Positions 10,860-21,717 of a stretch of 64,000 nucleotides of DNA are shown here, one piece after another. The position numbers and the translations under genes are program-made. The stretch comes from Bedellia somnulentella (taxonomy: Eukaryota > Arthropoda > Insecta > Lepidoptera > Bedelliidae). The notes beneath the pieces are model-generated. The model had not been told where the DNA came from and searched no databases. It was given only the letters and a program-made list of their open reading frames with translations. Within the stretch, counting starts at the first letter, position 1; every line of letters starts with the position of its first letter. The DNA is taken from the NCBI GenBank assembly GCA_963576735.1, contig OY755196.1, positions 9,343,912 to 9,407,911 on the forward strand. The letters run 5' to 3'.

Positions 10860-11147
10860 CCAGCATAGCTAGCACGAGCGACCTTTTAATTAGATATAGC
10901 GTGGTGTTCACCAGCTATCTATTTCACACTTACTTAGTATCGTATACTTTTATCTCATTCTAACCGGCAGAGCAACAATAAAAAACTCTCGGTGTAGGCC
11001 TCGAAAGGCAAGCACGAGCGCTCTTATATCGACACGATAAAGGTTAGAATGAGATGGCAGTATACGATACTAAGTAAGTGCGTAAGAGATGGCTGCTTTA
11101 TCCCACGCGATAATTAGTTTAAACACCGCTCGTACTAGCCGGGCTGG
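10860..11147. mobile_element. Inverted-repeat MITE, family 3, composite copy
   Basis: The ends are cagcatagctagcacgagcg and the near reverse complement cgctcgtactagccgggctg. Internally the segment around cttagtatcgtatac occurs in both orientations, so this copy looks like two elements joined head to head. Other copies are at 15943-16086 and 40195-40292. Confidence 0.7.
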
Positions 11148-11413
11148 TCACATTAACGTGGTGTCCAGAAATAATAGTACCTCTGCCAACCCTTATACGG
11201 CGTCAATATTTGAGTTATATTGTCCTATTGGTTTTGAAATTGTGTGTACTCTTAAACAATATAGATGACGTCGGTTATTTTTGTCAAATATTACGCATGA
11301 CTAGAGGCTAAATTTATGATCGTTTTTATTGCTATGTAAACTAATGAGAACTCTTTATTGTTTCGAATAGAAGGCTAACATAAATAAAAATACAAACTAA
11401 CGTTTGAATTACG

Positions 11414-11545
11414 TGCCGTGTAGTGCCGGCTTAGAATGTCACTACCCCTTTCTACCCACGGGTGTCATAAGAGGCGGCTATAGGTATGGGGCTTTATTAA
11501 CTGGTTTTTGGGCAATGCTGATAGAAACCCGTCACAAACGATACA
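11414..11545 (+). repeat. SINE-A 5' half
   Basis: Second subfamily, starts at gtgtagtgccggcttagaat. Confidence 0.65.
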
Positions 11546-11804
11546 TGTTGTCATGATGTCAACCATTCTACTCATGTTTCTTGTAAATAAATGCATTTTC
11601 ATATTTTTTATCTAATTTATATAATCGAATAATATATATATTTCTGATAATTTATATTTTAATTGGGACTCTTACAGTGAATGAATGAAACATACTCGTA
11701 TTAAGGCTATGATATGAGCTACATGTTAGAAAACAATGAACACAACATTCAAAATAACATTTAGTATAACACACACTTACTAATTAAAACTATAGATTTA
11801 CCAC

Positions 11805-11935
11805 CACGTCACCAAAAACATTTATTATTACCACCTTTTCCCCAATCAACTTCCAAAAGTGGCTGAGGAATTTTTCATTCTGCTCTGGCTACCTCGTTAA
11901 GGGATTAATAGCCGTGAGTATATTTATTTATATAT
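11805..11935 (+). repeat. SINE-A 3' half
   Basis: From catttattattaccacctt to agccgtgagtata. The tail is replaced by ttta repeats. Confidence 0.65.
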
Positions 11936-11936
11936 T

Positions 11937-12080
11937 TATTTGAACACTTTATTGCATACAAATACAATGTTTTTTATATAGGTACAGATCATTAGGACTA
12001 AGTACACAAAGGCGGACTTATCGCCTTAACGCGATTTTTTCCAGTCAACCTTTATGGTGAGGAAAAACAAGTACAAAACT
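11937..12080 (-). mobile_element. LINE 3' UTR fragment
   Basis: tttatttgaacactttattg ... ggcggacttatcgccttaac ... ccagtcaacctt; related to 10375-10510. Confidence 0.45.
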
Positions 12081-12138
12081 CTTAAACAGAAGTCATTGAA
12101 AAATTAATATGCAAATAAAATCAAACTTAACTAAACAC

Positions 12139-12486
12139 AAAAGATGTTATTAAAGGAAAGAAAAATTTCGACACTGGCGGGGTTTGAACCCGCGACCTTC
12201 GGGTATACGCCCCCGTCGCTCTGCCAACTGAGCTACAGTGTCAGTTGGCATCCAGTGCGAAATTTCTCTATCCTTTGTTTCTTTTTTTACACGTTCAAGT
12301 AGTGTTTGCGTTTCCTACCTCCGAATTTTAACTAATTCGGACGGCCACTTGTCTATCTTTTCAGATAGAATGCAAATGTTGGAAACGCCTAACTATCACA
12401 TAATTTAATGTTTTTTGACATGAATTCCTCATGTGGGGATTATTACTCATAAATAAAAGATGTTATTAAAGGAAAGAAAAATTTCG
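12139..12486 (-). repeat. SINE-C copy (tRNA-like head)
   Basis: The minus strand carries a complete tRNA-like segment (about 12172-12243) with a perfect 7-bp acceptor pairing (gacactg with cagtgtc), a D-arm gctcagttggcagagc and a T-arm gcgggttcaaaccccgc. The anticodon arm is malformed (4-bp stem, 8-base loop). The same head plus flanks recurs at 22640-22800 and 36940-37240, so this is a SINE head, not a tRNA gene. Confidence 0.75.
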
Positions 12487-12592
12487 GGTTCAAACCCCGC
12501 CAGTGTCGAAATTTTTCTTTCCTTTAATAACATCTTTTATTTATGAGTAATAATCCCCACATGAGGAATTCATGTCAAAAAACATTAAATTA
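12401..12592. repeat. Long near-perfect palindrome in SINE-C
   Basis: Two arms of 86 bp (12401-12486 and 12507-12592) are reverse complements, around a 20-bp spacer that is a B-box fragment. By eye no mismatch was found. Confidence 0.85.
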
Positions 12593-12896
12593 ACTAAACA
12601 CAACCTATTTACAACCCTAACCTAAATATTAATTTATATATCCAATATGTATAATAATTATATCAAATATACTTCTTGTATATGTATGTATGTATGTATT
12701 TAACCTTAACAATATATTTGTCATGTTAAGTATAAGTCTTCATTGTTTCAAATGAAGGATATGTTAATTAAACAAAGTCATGGTGATTAATTGAAAAGAC
12801 ACGTGTGGAGTTTCACACACTGTGGCGATCGCATACTTCATTACCATATTTATTAAACAAATAAAATAAAATATACAAATATAATGATAATTTAAA

Positions 12897-12950
12897 TCTT
12901 TTTGTTCGTGAAAACCTCATGTGGGGATTATTACTAATAAATAAAGAATT
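12897..12950 (-). repeat. SINE-C 3' flank fragment
   Basis: aaaacctcatgtggggatta matches the conserved region downstream of the SINE-C tRNA-like head. Confidence 0.55.
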
Positions 12951-12959
12951 ATTAACTAA

Positions 12960-13145
12960 GTGTATTGGGGCTTTTTATTGGATTTTAGGGCGATGCGGTT
13001 AGAGACCCATCACCACAAAAACCTTTATTTTTACCATCTTTTCTCCTATCAACTTTCAAATCAGCTGAGGAGTTCTAGCTCTGAAGCATTGCCTACCACT
13101 TCTTGGGATTTATGGCCGCGAGTATATGAATGTATGTGTGTATGC
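12960..13145 (+). repeat. SINE-A copy, 5'-truncated
   Basis: From attggggctttttattgg to gccgcgagtatatgaatgta. Confidence 0.75.
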
Positions 13146-13375
13146 ATAATTTTGTATCTTGATTTATAATTTCACCTTGTTGTTTTTCCTCTTTAAATGT
13201 TGTTGTGCCATTTTATTTCTCTCTTTCCTTTACTTTTGTTATGAAGTCGATTAATTTACGACTGAAATAATTGATAATAATCGATGCTTTTATTACGAAA
13301 CCATCGATCAGTAACAAAACCAATACATTACTGCGTCAAACAGACAGACAGACATACATAAATAAACAGTGATCA

Positions 13376-13530
13376 TTCAGATCTAAACACGTGTTAAAAT
13401 GAACGCCAGTATGAAGAAGTATTTGGGTCAGTCAGATGTACTATAACTATAGCATCGCTGTTCATTTCCGGAAAGGGTGAATATTATTACTGTCTTCGTG
13501 TCTTGAATAAGATATCGTTTGAACTATTTA
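13376..13530 (+). repeat. ~150-bp direct repeat, copy 1
   Basis: Shares gttaaaatgaacgccagtat ... gtactataactatagcatcg ... gatatcgtttgaactattta with 14024-14175. Not a recognised family. Confidence 0.75.
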
Positions 13531-13536
13531 TTTGCT

Positions 13537-13792
13537 GTGTAGTGTCGGCTTAGAATAGCACTACCCCATTTCTTCCGGTAGGTTCTTAAAAGGCGACTAA
13601 CGGTATTGGGGCTTTAAGGGATTGTTGGGCGATGCGGTTGGAGACCCATCACCAACAACCTTTATTTTTGTCATCTTTTCCCCACTCACATTTCCAAAAG
13701 TGGCTGACGAATTTCTAATTCCTTAGCTCTGCCTACCCCTTCTAGGGATTTATAGCCGTGAGTATATGTATGTTTGTATGTATGTATGTATT
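13537..13792 (+). repeat. SINE-A copy, full length
   Basis: Starts at gtgtagtgtcggcttagaat, with (TATG)n at 13762-13790. Confidence 0.85.
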
Positions 13793-13835
13793 TATGGATA
13801 GTACATTCTCCTTTCTATATGCATACTCGTAATAA

Positions 13836-14010
13836 GTGACCGTGATAGCTCAGTGGGTAGAACACCGCTTACGTGCACACGATGAGGGTTCACATCCCGG
13901 GTCGGGCCTACACTAATTGGTCTTTCCTAGTGTGGTTAATTTATAATGGTTGTTAACGGTGAGGGAAAATATAACGAGGAAACCCTCACGATGTTTTCCC
14001 TCACATGATC
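13836..14010 (+). repeat. SINE-B copy, 3'-truncated
   Basis: The head is very well preserved: A-box gatagctcagtgggtagaac and B-box gggttcacatcccgg. The body stops near cgatgttttccctcac, which may itself be an inverted piece of the same family. Confidence 0.75.
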
Positions 14011-14023
14011 ATTCGCATCTCAC

Positions 14024-14175
14024 AACACATGTTAAAATGAACGCCAGTATGAAGAAGTATTTGGGTCAGTCAGGTGTACTATAACTATAGCATCGCTCCT
14101 TCTATTCCGGAAAGGGTGAATATAATTACTGTCTTCGTGCCTTGAATAAGATAGCGTTTGAACTATTTATGGATA
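14024..14175 (+). repeat. ~150-bp direct repeat, copy 2
   Basis: See copy 1 at 13376-13530; the period is about 648 bp. A SINE-B and a SINE-A lie between the copies. Confidence 0.75.
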
Positions 14176-14222
14176 CTGCGTTCCCCTTTTTAAATGTATA
14201 CATAAATAAAGTCACACTATTA

Positions 14223-14425
14223 GCTGTGTAGTGTCGGCTTGGAATAGCACTCCCCCATTTCTTTCCGTGAGTGATCGTAAAAGGCGACTAAGGGTATAGG
14301 GTATCGGGGCTTTTTAAGTGATTTTTGAGCGATGCGGTTGTAGACCCGTGAACAAAACATTCATACCTAAGTGGCTGAAGAATTTTCTGATTCCGAAGCT
14401 CTGGCTACCCTTTTAGGGATGTATG
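14223..14425 (+). repeat. SINE-A copy with internal deletion
   Basis: 5' end gtgtagtgtcggcttgga. The segment between tagacccgtg and aagtggctgaagaatttt is shortened. Confidence 0.7.
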
Positions 14426-14446
14426 TGTGTATGTATGCTATTAGTA

Positions 14447-14692
14447 TCCGTGTATTGCCGGCTTAGAATGTCGCTACCCCTTTCTACCCACGGGTGTCGT
14501 AAGAGGCGACTAAGGGTATTGGGGCTTTTTATTGGATATTTGGGCGATGCGGTTGGAGACCCATCACCAAAAACCTTGACTTTTACCATCTTTTCCCCAC
14601 TCAACTTCCAAAAGTGGCTGAGGAATTTCTAATTCCTTAGCTCTGGCTACCCCTTCTAGGGAAATATAGCCGTGAGTATATGTATGTATGTA
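14447..14692 (+). repeat. SINE-A copy, full length
   Basis: Second-subfamily 5' half joined to a first-subfamily-type 3' half (aatttctaattccttagctc), ending in the (TATG)n tail. Confidence 0.85.
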
Positions 14693-14694
14693 GT

Positions 14695-15010
14695 TTCCGT
14701 CTGAGTAGGCAGAGAATATCGACCGTCACTTTGTATGATCCTGGCAAACCTCTCGAACTTCTTTTACATTCATGCATCTGTCCACACATGCTCTTGTGTC
14801 ACATTTCGGAAGCCGTAATAGAAAGAATGACCACGTAGGAAAAGTTTAGATCAAACTCTAAAAGGCAGGCGTCCGAAGCGGGCAGAATAAAAAATCATGT
14901 ACAAGAAGAATAATGCAAGAGAGGTATGTCAGGATCGTGCACAAAGGCTATCATAAGTGTCTGCCTACCCCAATTAGAATAATGGGCGTGAGTATAAGTA
15001 AGTAAATAAG
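14695..15010. mobile_element. RTE-like LINE 3' pieces in both orientations
   Basis: 14695-14800 is a minus-strand tail; 14870-15010 is a plus-strand tail with gaggtatgtcaggatcgtgc and the terminal ctgcctaccccaatt. Confidence 0.55.
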
Positions 15011-15171
15011 CATACCTAAGTATAATTGGTAGGCAACACATGTTTGTTATTTTATTTACTCAAACCTCTATTTACGGATACTGTTAGCTTCATCTTGACA
15101 TGTGTTAAGGATTCCACTTAATATAGTCCTTGGAGGTATCTTGTGTCAACCAATATTTATCTTTGCTTGTT

Positions 15172-15412
15172 TGCATACATACATATACTCGCGGCTATAA
15201 ATCCCTAGAAGGGGTAGCCAGAGCTAAGGAATCAGAAATTCCTCGGCCACTTTTGGAAGTTAAGTGGGGAAAAGATGGTAAAATAAAGGTTGTTGGTGAT
15301 GGGTTTCCAACCGCATCGTCCGAAAATCTCTTAAAAGTCCCAATACCGTTAGTCACCTTTTACGTACACCCACCGGAAGAAATGGGGTAGTGCTATTCTA
15401 AGCCGACAGCGC
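15172..15412 (-). repeat. SINE-A copy, full length
   Basis: First subfamily with (CATA)n at 15172-15187. Confidence 0.85.
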
Positions 15413-15537
15413 AGCTTCATTGCTTGTTTGAGAACTGCATAAAATCGCTATTTACAATACAAACATCTGCTTACTTATGTATAGGTATAAATAAAATAGG
15501 ATGGTCTGTTAGTAATATTGAAAGAACTGGTTTTTGC

Positions 15538-15712
15538 TACACACATATACTCACGGCCATAAATCTTAAAACGAGGTAGGCAGAGCTGCAGAGCTAGAAA
15601 CTCCTCAGCCACATTTGGAAGTTGATAAGGGGAGGGTGTTAGAAATAAAGTCCTTTGGTGATGGATCCCCAACCACATTGCCAAAAACCGCTTTAAAAAG
15701 CCCCATATTTTA
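15538..15712 (-). repeat. SINE-A copy, 5'-truncated
   Basis: Second subfamily from the tail to agccccatattttatg. Confidence 0.7.
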
Positions 15713-15942
15713 TGGGTGGTTTATTCTGTACATACCAGCTTTTTGTGTCCTAAACGCGTCCAACTGCTAGTTTTCGTTGCAAAATAAAGATAACTATTTA
15801 GGTATAGACTTTCAACAAAATATGGCCGACATGTTTTTTCCGTTTGATTACGTGATCATTATGGATCATTATTACTATATTTGCAAACCGCATCCTTAAT
15901 GATAAGATTTGACCCTCAAAACTCGTTTTTTTAAAACCTCAG

Positions 15943-16086
15943 GAGGCCTAGCACGAGCGCTATTTTATCGACACGATAACGGTTAGAACGAGATGGCAGT
16001 ATACGATACTATTTAAGTGCGAAAGAGATGGCTGTTTTATTCCACTCAATATCTAGTTAACAGGTCGCTCGTACTAGCGATGCTGG
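15943..16086. mobile_element. Inverted-repeat MITE, family 3, copy 2
   Basis: A simple 144-bp copy running from cctagcacgagcgctat to tcgctcgtactagcgatgct. Confidence 0.7.
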
Positions 16087-16202
16087 TATAATTTATTAAT
16101 TTATACACTATCAACCATCTAAGTAAGCGATTCGGTTGGTAGACCATAATTAAAGTGTTTCATTTCACCATCATCCTCATACTCATTTGGCAATTTATAA
16201 AT

Positions 16203-16915
16203 ACATACAAACATATACTCACGTCCATAAATCCCAAAAAGGGGTAGCCAGAGCTTCAGAACTAGAAACTCCTCAGCCACATTTGGAAATTAATAGGGGA
16301 GAAAATATTGGATTGAATCAGGCGTTACTTTGCGGAAATCCATAGCAATACTAATATTAATGAATTTCTTCGCTTAATTCCGCTAAATAATACCTGCAGT
16401 CTTCATGCAACATGCACTGTGCACCGCCCGCCCTTCCACTTACAAGAAATCGAAAAGCAGACAATGCACCACACACACACCCGCAAGCGAAAACCACAGG
16501 CAACCACAAACATGCGACGCGTTTCGACTCGGTGGTCAGCTGCCGAACTGTCTACTAACTGCTCGTCAATGACTCGTGTTGAGTCGAAACGCGTCGCATG
16601 TTTGTGGTTGCCTGTGGTTTTCGCTTGCGGGTGTGTGTGTGGTGCATTGTCTGCTTTTCGATTTCTTGTAAGTGGAAGGGCGGGCGGTGCACAGTGCATG
16701 TTGCATGAAGACTGCAGGTATTATTTAGCGGAATTAAGCGAAGAAATTTATTAATATTAGGGGAGAAAATGGTAGAAATAAAGTATCGTTGGTAATGGGT
16801 CTCCAACCGCGTCGCCCAAAAATCCCTTAGAAGCCCCCATACCGTAAGTCGTCTATTACGACACCCGTGAGTAGAAAGGTGAAGTGACATTCTGAGCCGG
16901 TACTACATGGTAATT
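16203..16915 (-). repeat. SINE-A copy split by a foldback element
   Basis: Second-subfamily SINE-A. Its left part ends near taggggagaaaat (about 16306) and resumes at ggggagaaaatggtagaaat (16760). Everything between is the insertion and its borders. Confidence 0.75.
16351..16760. mobile_element. Foldback element with two 180-bp arms
   Basis: Arms 16351-16530 and 16581-16760 are reverse complements with only one mismatch seen (position 16362), around a 50-bp unique centre. The arms are GC-rich compared with the region (gcaccgcccgcccttccact). The ORFs on both strands here are by-products of the symmetry. An extra ~40 bp (16310-16350) on the left only may be part of the element or older flank. 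Confidence 0.88.
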
Positions 16916-17104
16916 TATATAATTGTGGAAACAGCAAAGATATACTGGCCAGTACACCCTGCTGTGTATTAACTTATAATTTGTATCTATACTTAACTCG
17001 AGAAACATTTACACTCCGCGATGTAGGAATATGAGTGAGACGCTGCTATGTGCGAGTGAGTCCGCAGTAGTGTGCGCTCTAACATGACTCCCACAATAAT
17101 TAAA

Positions 17105-17300
17105 AATAAATAAATAATATATTAAAATCACAGCGTGGCAGCCACGTAAGGGAAAACACAGTGTGCATAGTCCTCCCAAAAGATGGACCGACGACTTGAT
17201 CAAGGTCACGGGAAGCCGATGAATGAGGGCAGCACAGGACCGGTCTTCACAGGAAATCTTTGGAGGAGGACTATATCCAGCTGTGGATGGCTGATGATGG
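17105..17300 (+). mobile_element. 3' end of another LINE family, broken
   Basis: Plus-strand translation of about 17150-17290 gives RWTDDLIKVTGSR ... RAAQDRS followed by a scrambled end. This is the usual C-terminal motif of a class of insect LINE reverse transcriptases (RWTDDL..VAG..W...AQDR..W). Stops and frame changes make it a relic, and it ends in tgatgatggtgatgattgat-type repeats. Confidence 0.65.
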
Positions 17301-18162
17301 TGATGATTGATGGTAAAAAGCGTCTTTTCGTGTCATCAGGGCTTTGAGTTTACAGTTATCAGTTTGACATGAAATGGTGTGTGTTTCTGCAGTTTCTGGC
17401 TAAGCCAAGAAAAGTTGACAGTAGAGACAAAGAAATTTTTTTTTTTTCAAATTGAGATTTATCCAGAAATGGATAGTAGGTTCCCCGAAGGATTCGAAAT
17501 ATATTTTTAAGGACTAAAAACCTCTGTAAGATGCCTTTAGCATAAAAGCCTTAGATCTAAGGCTTTTATGCTAAAGAGTAAACAAAGACTGATATTAACT
17601 TTTTTTATTGGTTTTATACATAAGACAACCTACGGAATTCAATGACAGTTAAAATAGGTTTTTGCACTCCGTGGGTCAGAATTAAGATACAGGATGTTTT
17701 TTTTTTAATTTTAAAACAAGGCTATAGACCCATTAGTTTTAACAAAAAGTTAAATGAAAAAAAAAACATGAATTTACGAAATAACGCAAATTAATACACT
17801 AATTTGTTTCTGTTCTACCATTTAAATAAGGTAAATCCATTCTATACAATATGAATTGAATACTCATATAAAATTTATTATACTACTTGATATCGGTGTG
17901 CTATACGATACGTAAAGCTAGCTTTTCTTAATAAAATGTGGACTTTGGTTTACCATTTTACAGCCACGCCGGCTGCCGAATAAAAAAAAAGCAGGGAGGT
18001 GTGCTGTTTTAAACCTACTAATATAACACAGCCGGCGACTTGTAAACTATGACATAATAAGTTATGTTATAGCTCTAAAGACTTCCTGGTTAATTCATTC
18101 TTGAAATCATGAGGTAAGCAAAGTAAAAAAAGTTATTATAATTAATGATCCGTCATTATTTC
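17301..18162. other. AT-rich spacer with a 40-bp palindrome
   Basis: No gene seen. It contains the perfect palindrome at 17536-17575, listed separately. Confidence 0.35.
17536..17575. repeat. Perfect 40-bp palindrome without spacer
   Basis: tttagcataaaagccttaga is followed directly by its exact reverse complement. Confidence 0.95.
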
Positions 18163-18230
18163 TGGCTTATTTGTGTAAAATACGAATAATTAACATATGT
18201 TAATTATTCGTATTTTACACAAATAAGCCA
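18163..18230. repeat. Perfect 68-bp palindrome without spacer
   Basis: The arms begin tggcttatttgtgtaaaa and meet at catatg (18194-18199). No mismatch by eye. Confidence 0.95.
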
Positions 18231-19500
18231 TATCGATATCGCACTGAAAACACCTTGACTTTAAATTATGTCTATAATAAAATATTCACTCTAATAAATG
18301 TGTCACGTTAGTACCTATTTTACGATGCTATTATTTAATTTCTTTCTGGCAGAAAGTCTTATCGGAGTATTCCGGTTTTATTTGCAAGCGAATTTACCAT
18401 ATTTTCAATAATAACCATTACTTTATCGTATAAGGATTATAAATATTTCACTCTCACTCATATATTTCACTTAAAACTGTACAACTATTTAAAATCAATA
18501 CATCCATTAGTTATCTAAGTAATAATAATAAATAATAGAAAATATACTCACAATCTCATACATCAATAAAACAAATCCAGAATTTTTATTATCACATTAC
18601 ACGCGAATGTTTTCATTCAAGCAAACAAAATAGTATAAAATAAAAAGAATAAAACAACAACACAATCACAGTTCACTAAAATGTAAATTTATTGTAAAAC
18701 AAAAATTCCAATGTCAATTTAGAATATAAGAAACATGTAAAATATGTATAACTAGCGAAAAAATCGATAGGAAAGCGCGCGAAACGTATACACGCTTGCA
18801 GAGTCAATGCCGCACTGCTAAAAAAAAAAACAAGAGTCAAAATGGCTGCAACGCAAGGCAGGCAAGCATGCGTACTGCCTACCTGATTACCAGATTTTTG
18901 CACAAGAAAGTGCCTACAACAAACTTGTTACATTTACGAAAGAACGCCGACTATTTATTTAATTGTACACTATCAGATGAGATGTTAACGATTTCAGCAT
19001 ATTTAGTCTCATTCTGTCAGAGTCAACGCTCTATATTTGTAATTTATTTAACTTTTTTATGGATTTTATTCTATGACCAAACTTTCTTTTAGGAAGTTTT
19101 TGTAAATAACTTGTTGGTTAATATGAAGCAAAACTACTTTCATTTGCTGCCCTTAGTATAGGTATTATTGATACACAGAAATTTGAATTTTATAAATTAT
19201 TATTTTTCCAATTTTTTACTTTATCGTGTTTTGTGTTATCAAGTTTAATGTTAGTTTAGTAGTGTTAGATTTGATTAAAATGTAATAATAAATTTAGTAA
19301 TAAGTATTTTTTGCTAAGCCCTTGCAGGGTATACATGTCAAAATTTATGTACATTATGTCATGTCATGTAGGGCTAGGTCAATAAAAGGTCATTGCAACT
19401 TAATAAATTAACATACAAGGAGCCAAGAAGTTAATTAAAAACAATATCCCGTATTTTTGGCCCATAAAACCCTTAGTATATTTGGTATATTTAATGGTTT
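18231..19500. other. AT-rich spacer, no gene recognised
   Basis: The minus-strand and plus-strand ORFs around 18676-19092 have low-complexity composition and no family motif. Confidence 0.35.
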
Positions 19501-19524
19501 AAACTAGATATCATCTATTTAAAT

Positions 19525-19605
19525 GAAAGAAAGAAAGAAAACATTTATTCATTGCTACATACAAAGAAAAGCACAGTTACACTCACATACATTAAGAAAC
19601 ACTGT
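19525..19605 (-). repeat. LINE 3' UTR-like fragment
   Basis: aaacatttattcattgctac ... cactcacatacattaagaaacac; the reverse complement recurs at 46455-46540. Confidence 0.45.
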
Positions 19606-19607
19606 GC

Positions 19608-19863
19608 TGTGTAGTGCCGGCTTAGAATAGCACTACCCCATTTCTTCCGGTGGGTGTACGTAAGAGGCGACTAACGGTATTGGGGCTTTTAAGGGATTTT
19701 TGGGCGATGCTGTTGGGTTGGAGACCCATCACCAAAAACCTTTATTTCACCATCTTTTCCCCACGCAACTTCCAATTCCTTTTTTCAAATTCCAATTTCT
19801 AATTCCTTGGCTCTGGCTACCCCTTCTTGGGATTTATAGCCGTGAGTATATGTATGTATGTTT
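19608..19863 (+). repeat. SINE-A copy, full length
   Basis: Starts at gtgtagtgccggcttagaat; the tail (TATG)n is at 19848-19862. Confidence 0.85.
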
Positions 19864-19894
19864 CAATTTCAATGTAAACACTAAAAGGAAAGTG

Positions 19895-19990
19895 TAAATT
19901 TGACGACTGTGAAGTGATAGGGTCAGCAGTTAGAAACATTTGGTCGTTATATAGCCCAAAGGTTGTGGATTCAATCCCCACTGCTCCCGT
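19895..19990 (+). repeat. Possible tRNA-derived SINE scrap
   Basis: Holds a B-box-like ttgtggattcaatccccac with gggtcagcagttagaaac upstream. No full cloverleaf could be drawn. Confidence 0.3.
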
Positions 19991-20102
19991 AATAAGCATA
20001 GACGTATTTTTAATTTATGCACTTTAATCCTTAGTATACGTACCAACTTACACTAACTGCTAAATTGGCAAAAGGGGTATCTAGAGAATCGGAATGAAAA
20101 AT

Positions 20103-20393
20103 AACATAACATAAACGTTCGAATGAAACGAATATCCCCGAAGGGGTTGGCAGAGGTACTAATACTTCTGACCATCACGTGACTTTGTCACCTGGTGTTC
20201 AAGAGTACCCACGTTTTGCATGGACAGTGTACTCACGTGATAGGGGGCAGGCCTATCGCCGTTTTGTACGAATACACTGTCACATGACTAAGTACAACTC
20301 AGTCATGTGGGTTTCCTCACGATGTTTTCCCTCACCGTTAACAACCATGATAAATTAACCACACATATGTCTTTAGAAAAGACAAATTGGAAA
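20103..20393 (-). repeat. SINE-B copy lacking its tRNA head
   Basis: Complete tail and body up to the conserved ctttagaaaagacaaattgg, where it stops. Confidence 0.8.
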
Positions 20394-20544
20394 AATAATG
20401 TTTCTTTTTTGTGAAAGTTGGTGAAATCCTTTAACAATATACTTACACTCGTATATATGTATAATTATAGTTTGAAGAATATTAAAATAACCACCTTTTA
20501 GTACATTTAAATGATTGTTTAAACCGTATGGTAAATAAACCAGC

Positions 20545-20670
20545 ATATTTTTCAGTCTGTTTGTTCTGGGTAAAACCTGAAACGGTTGACCCGATAGACG
20601 GTTCTTCTACTAACTTAGCTCATTATTTTTTCACTATAAATACCCGTATAGGGTCAGTCCGCTAGTAAAT
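20545..20670. mobile_element. Possible Helitron-like 3' end
   Basis: Ends in gggtcagtccgctagtaaat. The CTAG|T type ending and gggtcagt context resemble the element at 44690-45013. The 5' boundary is not defined. Confidence 0.3.
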
Positions 20671-21715
20671 AATAATAGCGAATGGGTTTCAAACCAAATT
20701 GATCAACCAACAGTCACAATAAACCCAATTACATTTAGAGGTAGAGATTCAAAAGTGCTGTTCTAAACCGACATTACACAGCTAACGCACTTCATACGCA
20801 TTTGTTTTTAAAAACAATCATGGCATGACAATGTTCCTACTGAAGAGGTTAATATTAATAAGCCTATACGGAATAGGGTGATAATGATAAGCCATGATCC
20901 ATAAAAAATAATAACACAAACACATTACAGAAAAAATATGTACATCACCGTTGCTTCGGAAGGTATTTAAAAAGAGAAGAGACAAGACTCCATACATTCT
21001 CAATTTGTATTTTTTTTTCAAAAACAAGTACATACCAATTCTTTTATAACGTGTTGTAATACTTTTACTTTAAATACTTTCTATACGATGGAACCAACGC
21101 CAGTTTAACATAATTATCACAATATTTCTATCACAAACACCAATCACATACGTGGGTGTAATAATCCTCACCACAGCTCTTGGAATCTATGTGGACTGAA
21201 GTCGTGTGCACGTTAAAAAAATCATATACACAGTTGTAGGATATTTTAACAAAACATTCCTATTATAGTCTTTTAAAAAAAACCCATGACCAATTCCAAA
21301 ATATCAGTAAGAATCTGAAAGGAGTTACTTACTATCTTCAGTCTATACTACGGTATACGAAGATCGGTTCTTCTCGCAACAATACACCTTCCGAATCCGA
21401 AGTAGAGTCAGTAGAGTAAGATTTAACTTATACGTAAGTTTGTGACGTTCAAAAAATAGAGAACAATTATTTTTATTTTGAAATAAATATTTTTTATCTT
21501 TATCTTATCTTTTATCGACGGCATCGTGCTGGTCTAGTGCATCTCATGGAGAAATAAGTATTTAAGAGTCAAAATAATTAGGATTACACGTGTAAAATGG
21601 CGATCCATAGGGTGTGCCTACCACAATGAGAAATAATGGCATGCTTAGCATAAATATAGAAGTGGTTAATGATTTTATCAACGTAAATACAAATACACAT
21701 ACGCAATTAAAAGTA
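20671..21715. other. AT-rich spacer
   Basis: Only a SINE-A 5' scrap (gtgctgttctaaaccgacat, 20755-20782) was recognised. Confidence 0.35.
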
Positions 21716-21717
21716 CA

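Noticed and set aside
12172..12243. Apparent tRNA gene on the minus strand
   Set aside because: Acceptor, D and T arms pair well, but the anticodon arm is malformed (4-bp stem, 8-base loop). The same head recurs with identical non-tRNA flanks elsewhere, so it is a SINE head.
16403..16890. Overlapping ORFs of 98-111 codons on both strands
   Set aside because: They lie in the foldback arms, mirror each other and show no family motif; they result from the inverted repeat and its GC content.
18676..19092. Overlapping ORFs on both strands near 18.7-19.1 kb
   Set aside because: Hydrophobic, low-complexity, no splice or family support; likely chance in AT-rich DNA.
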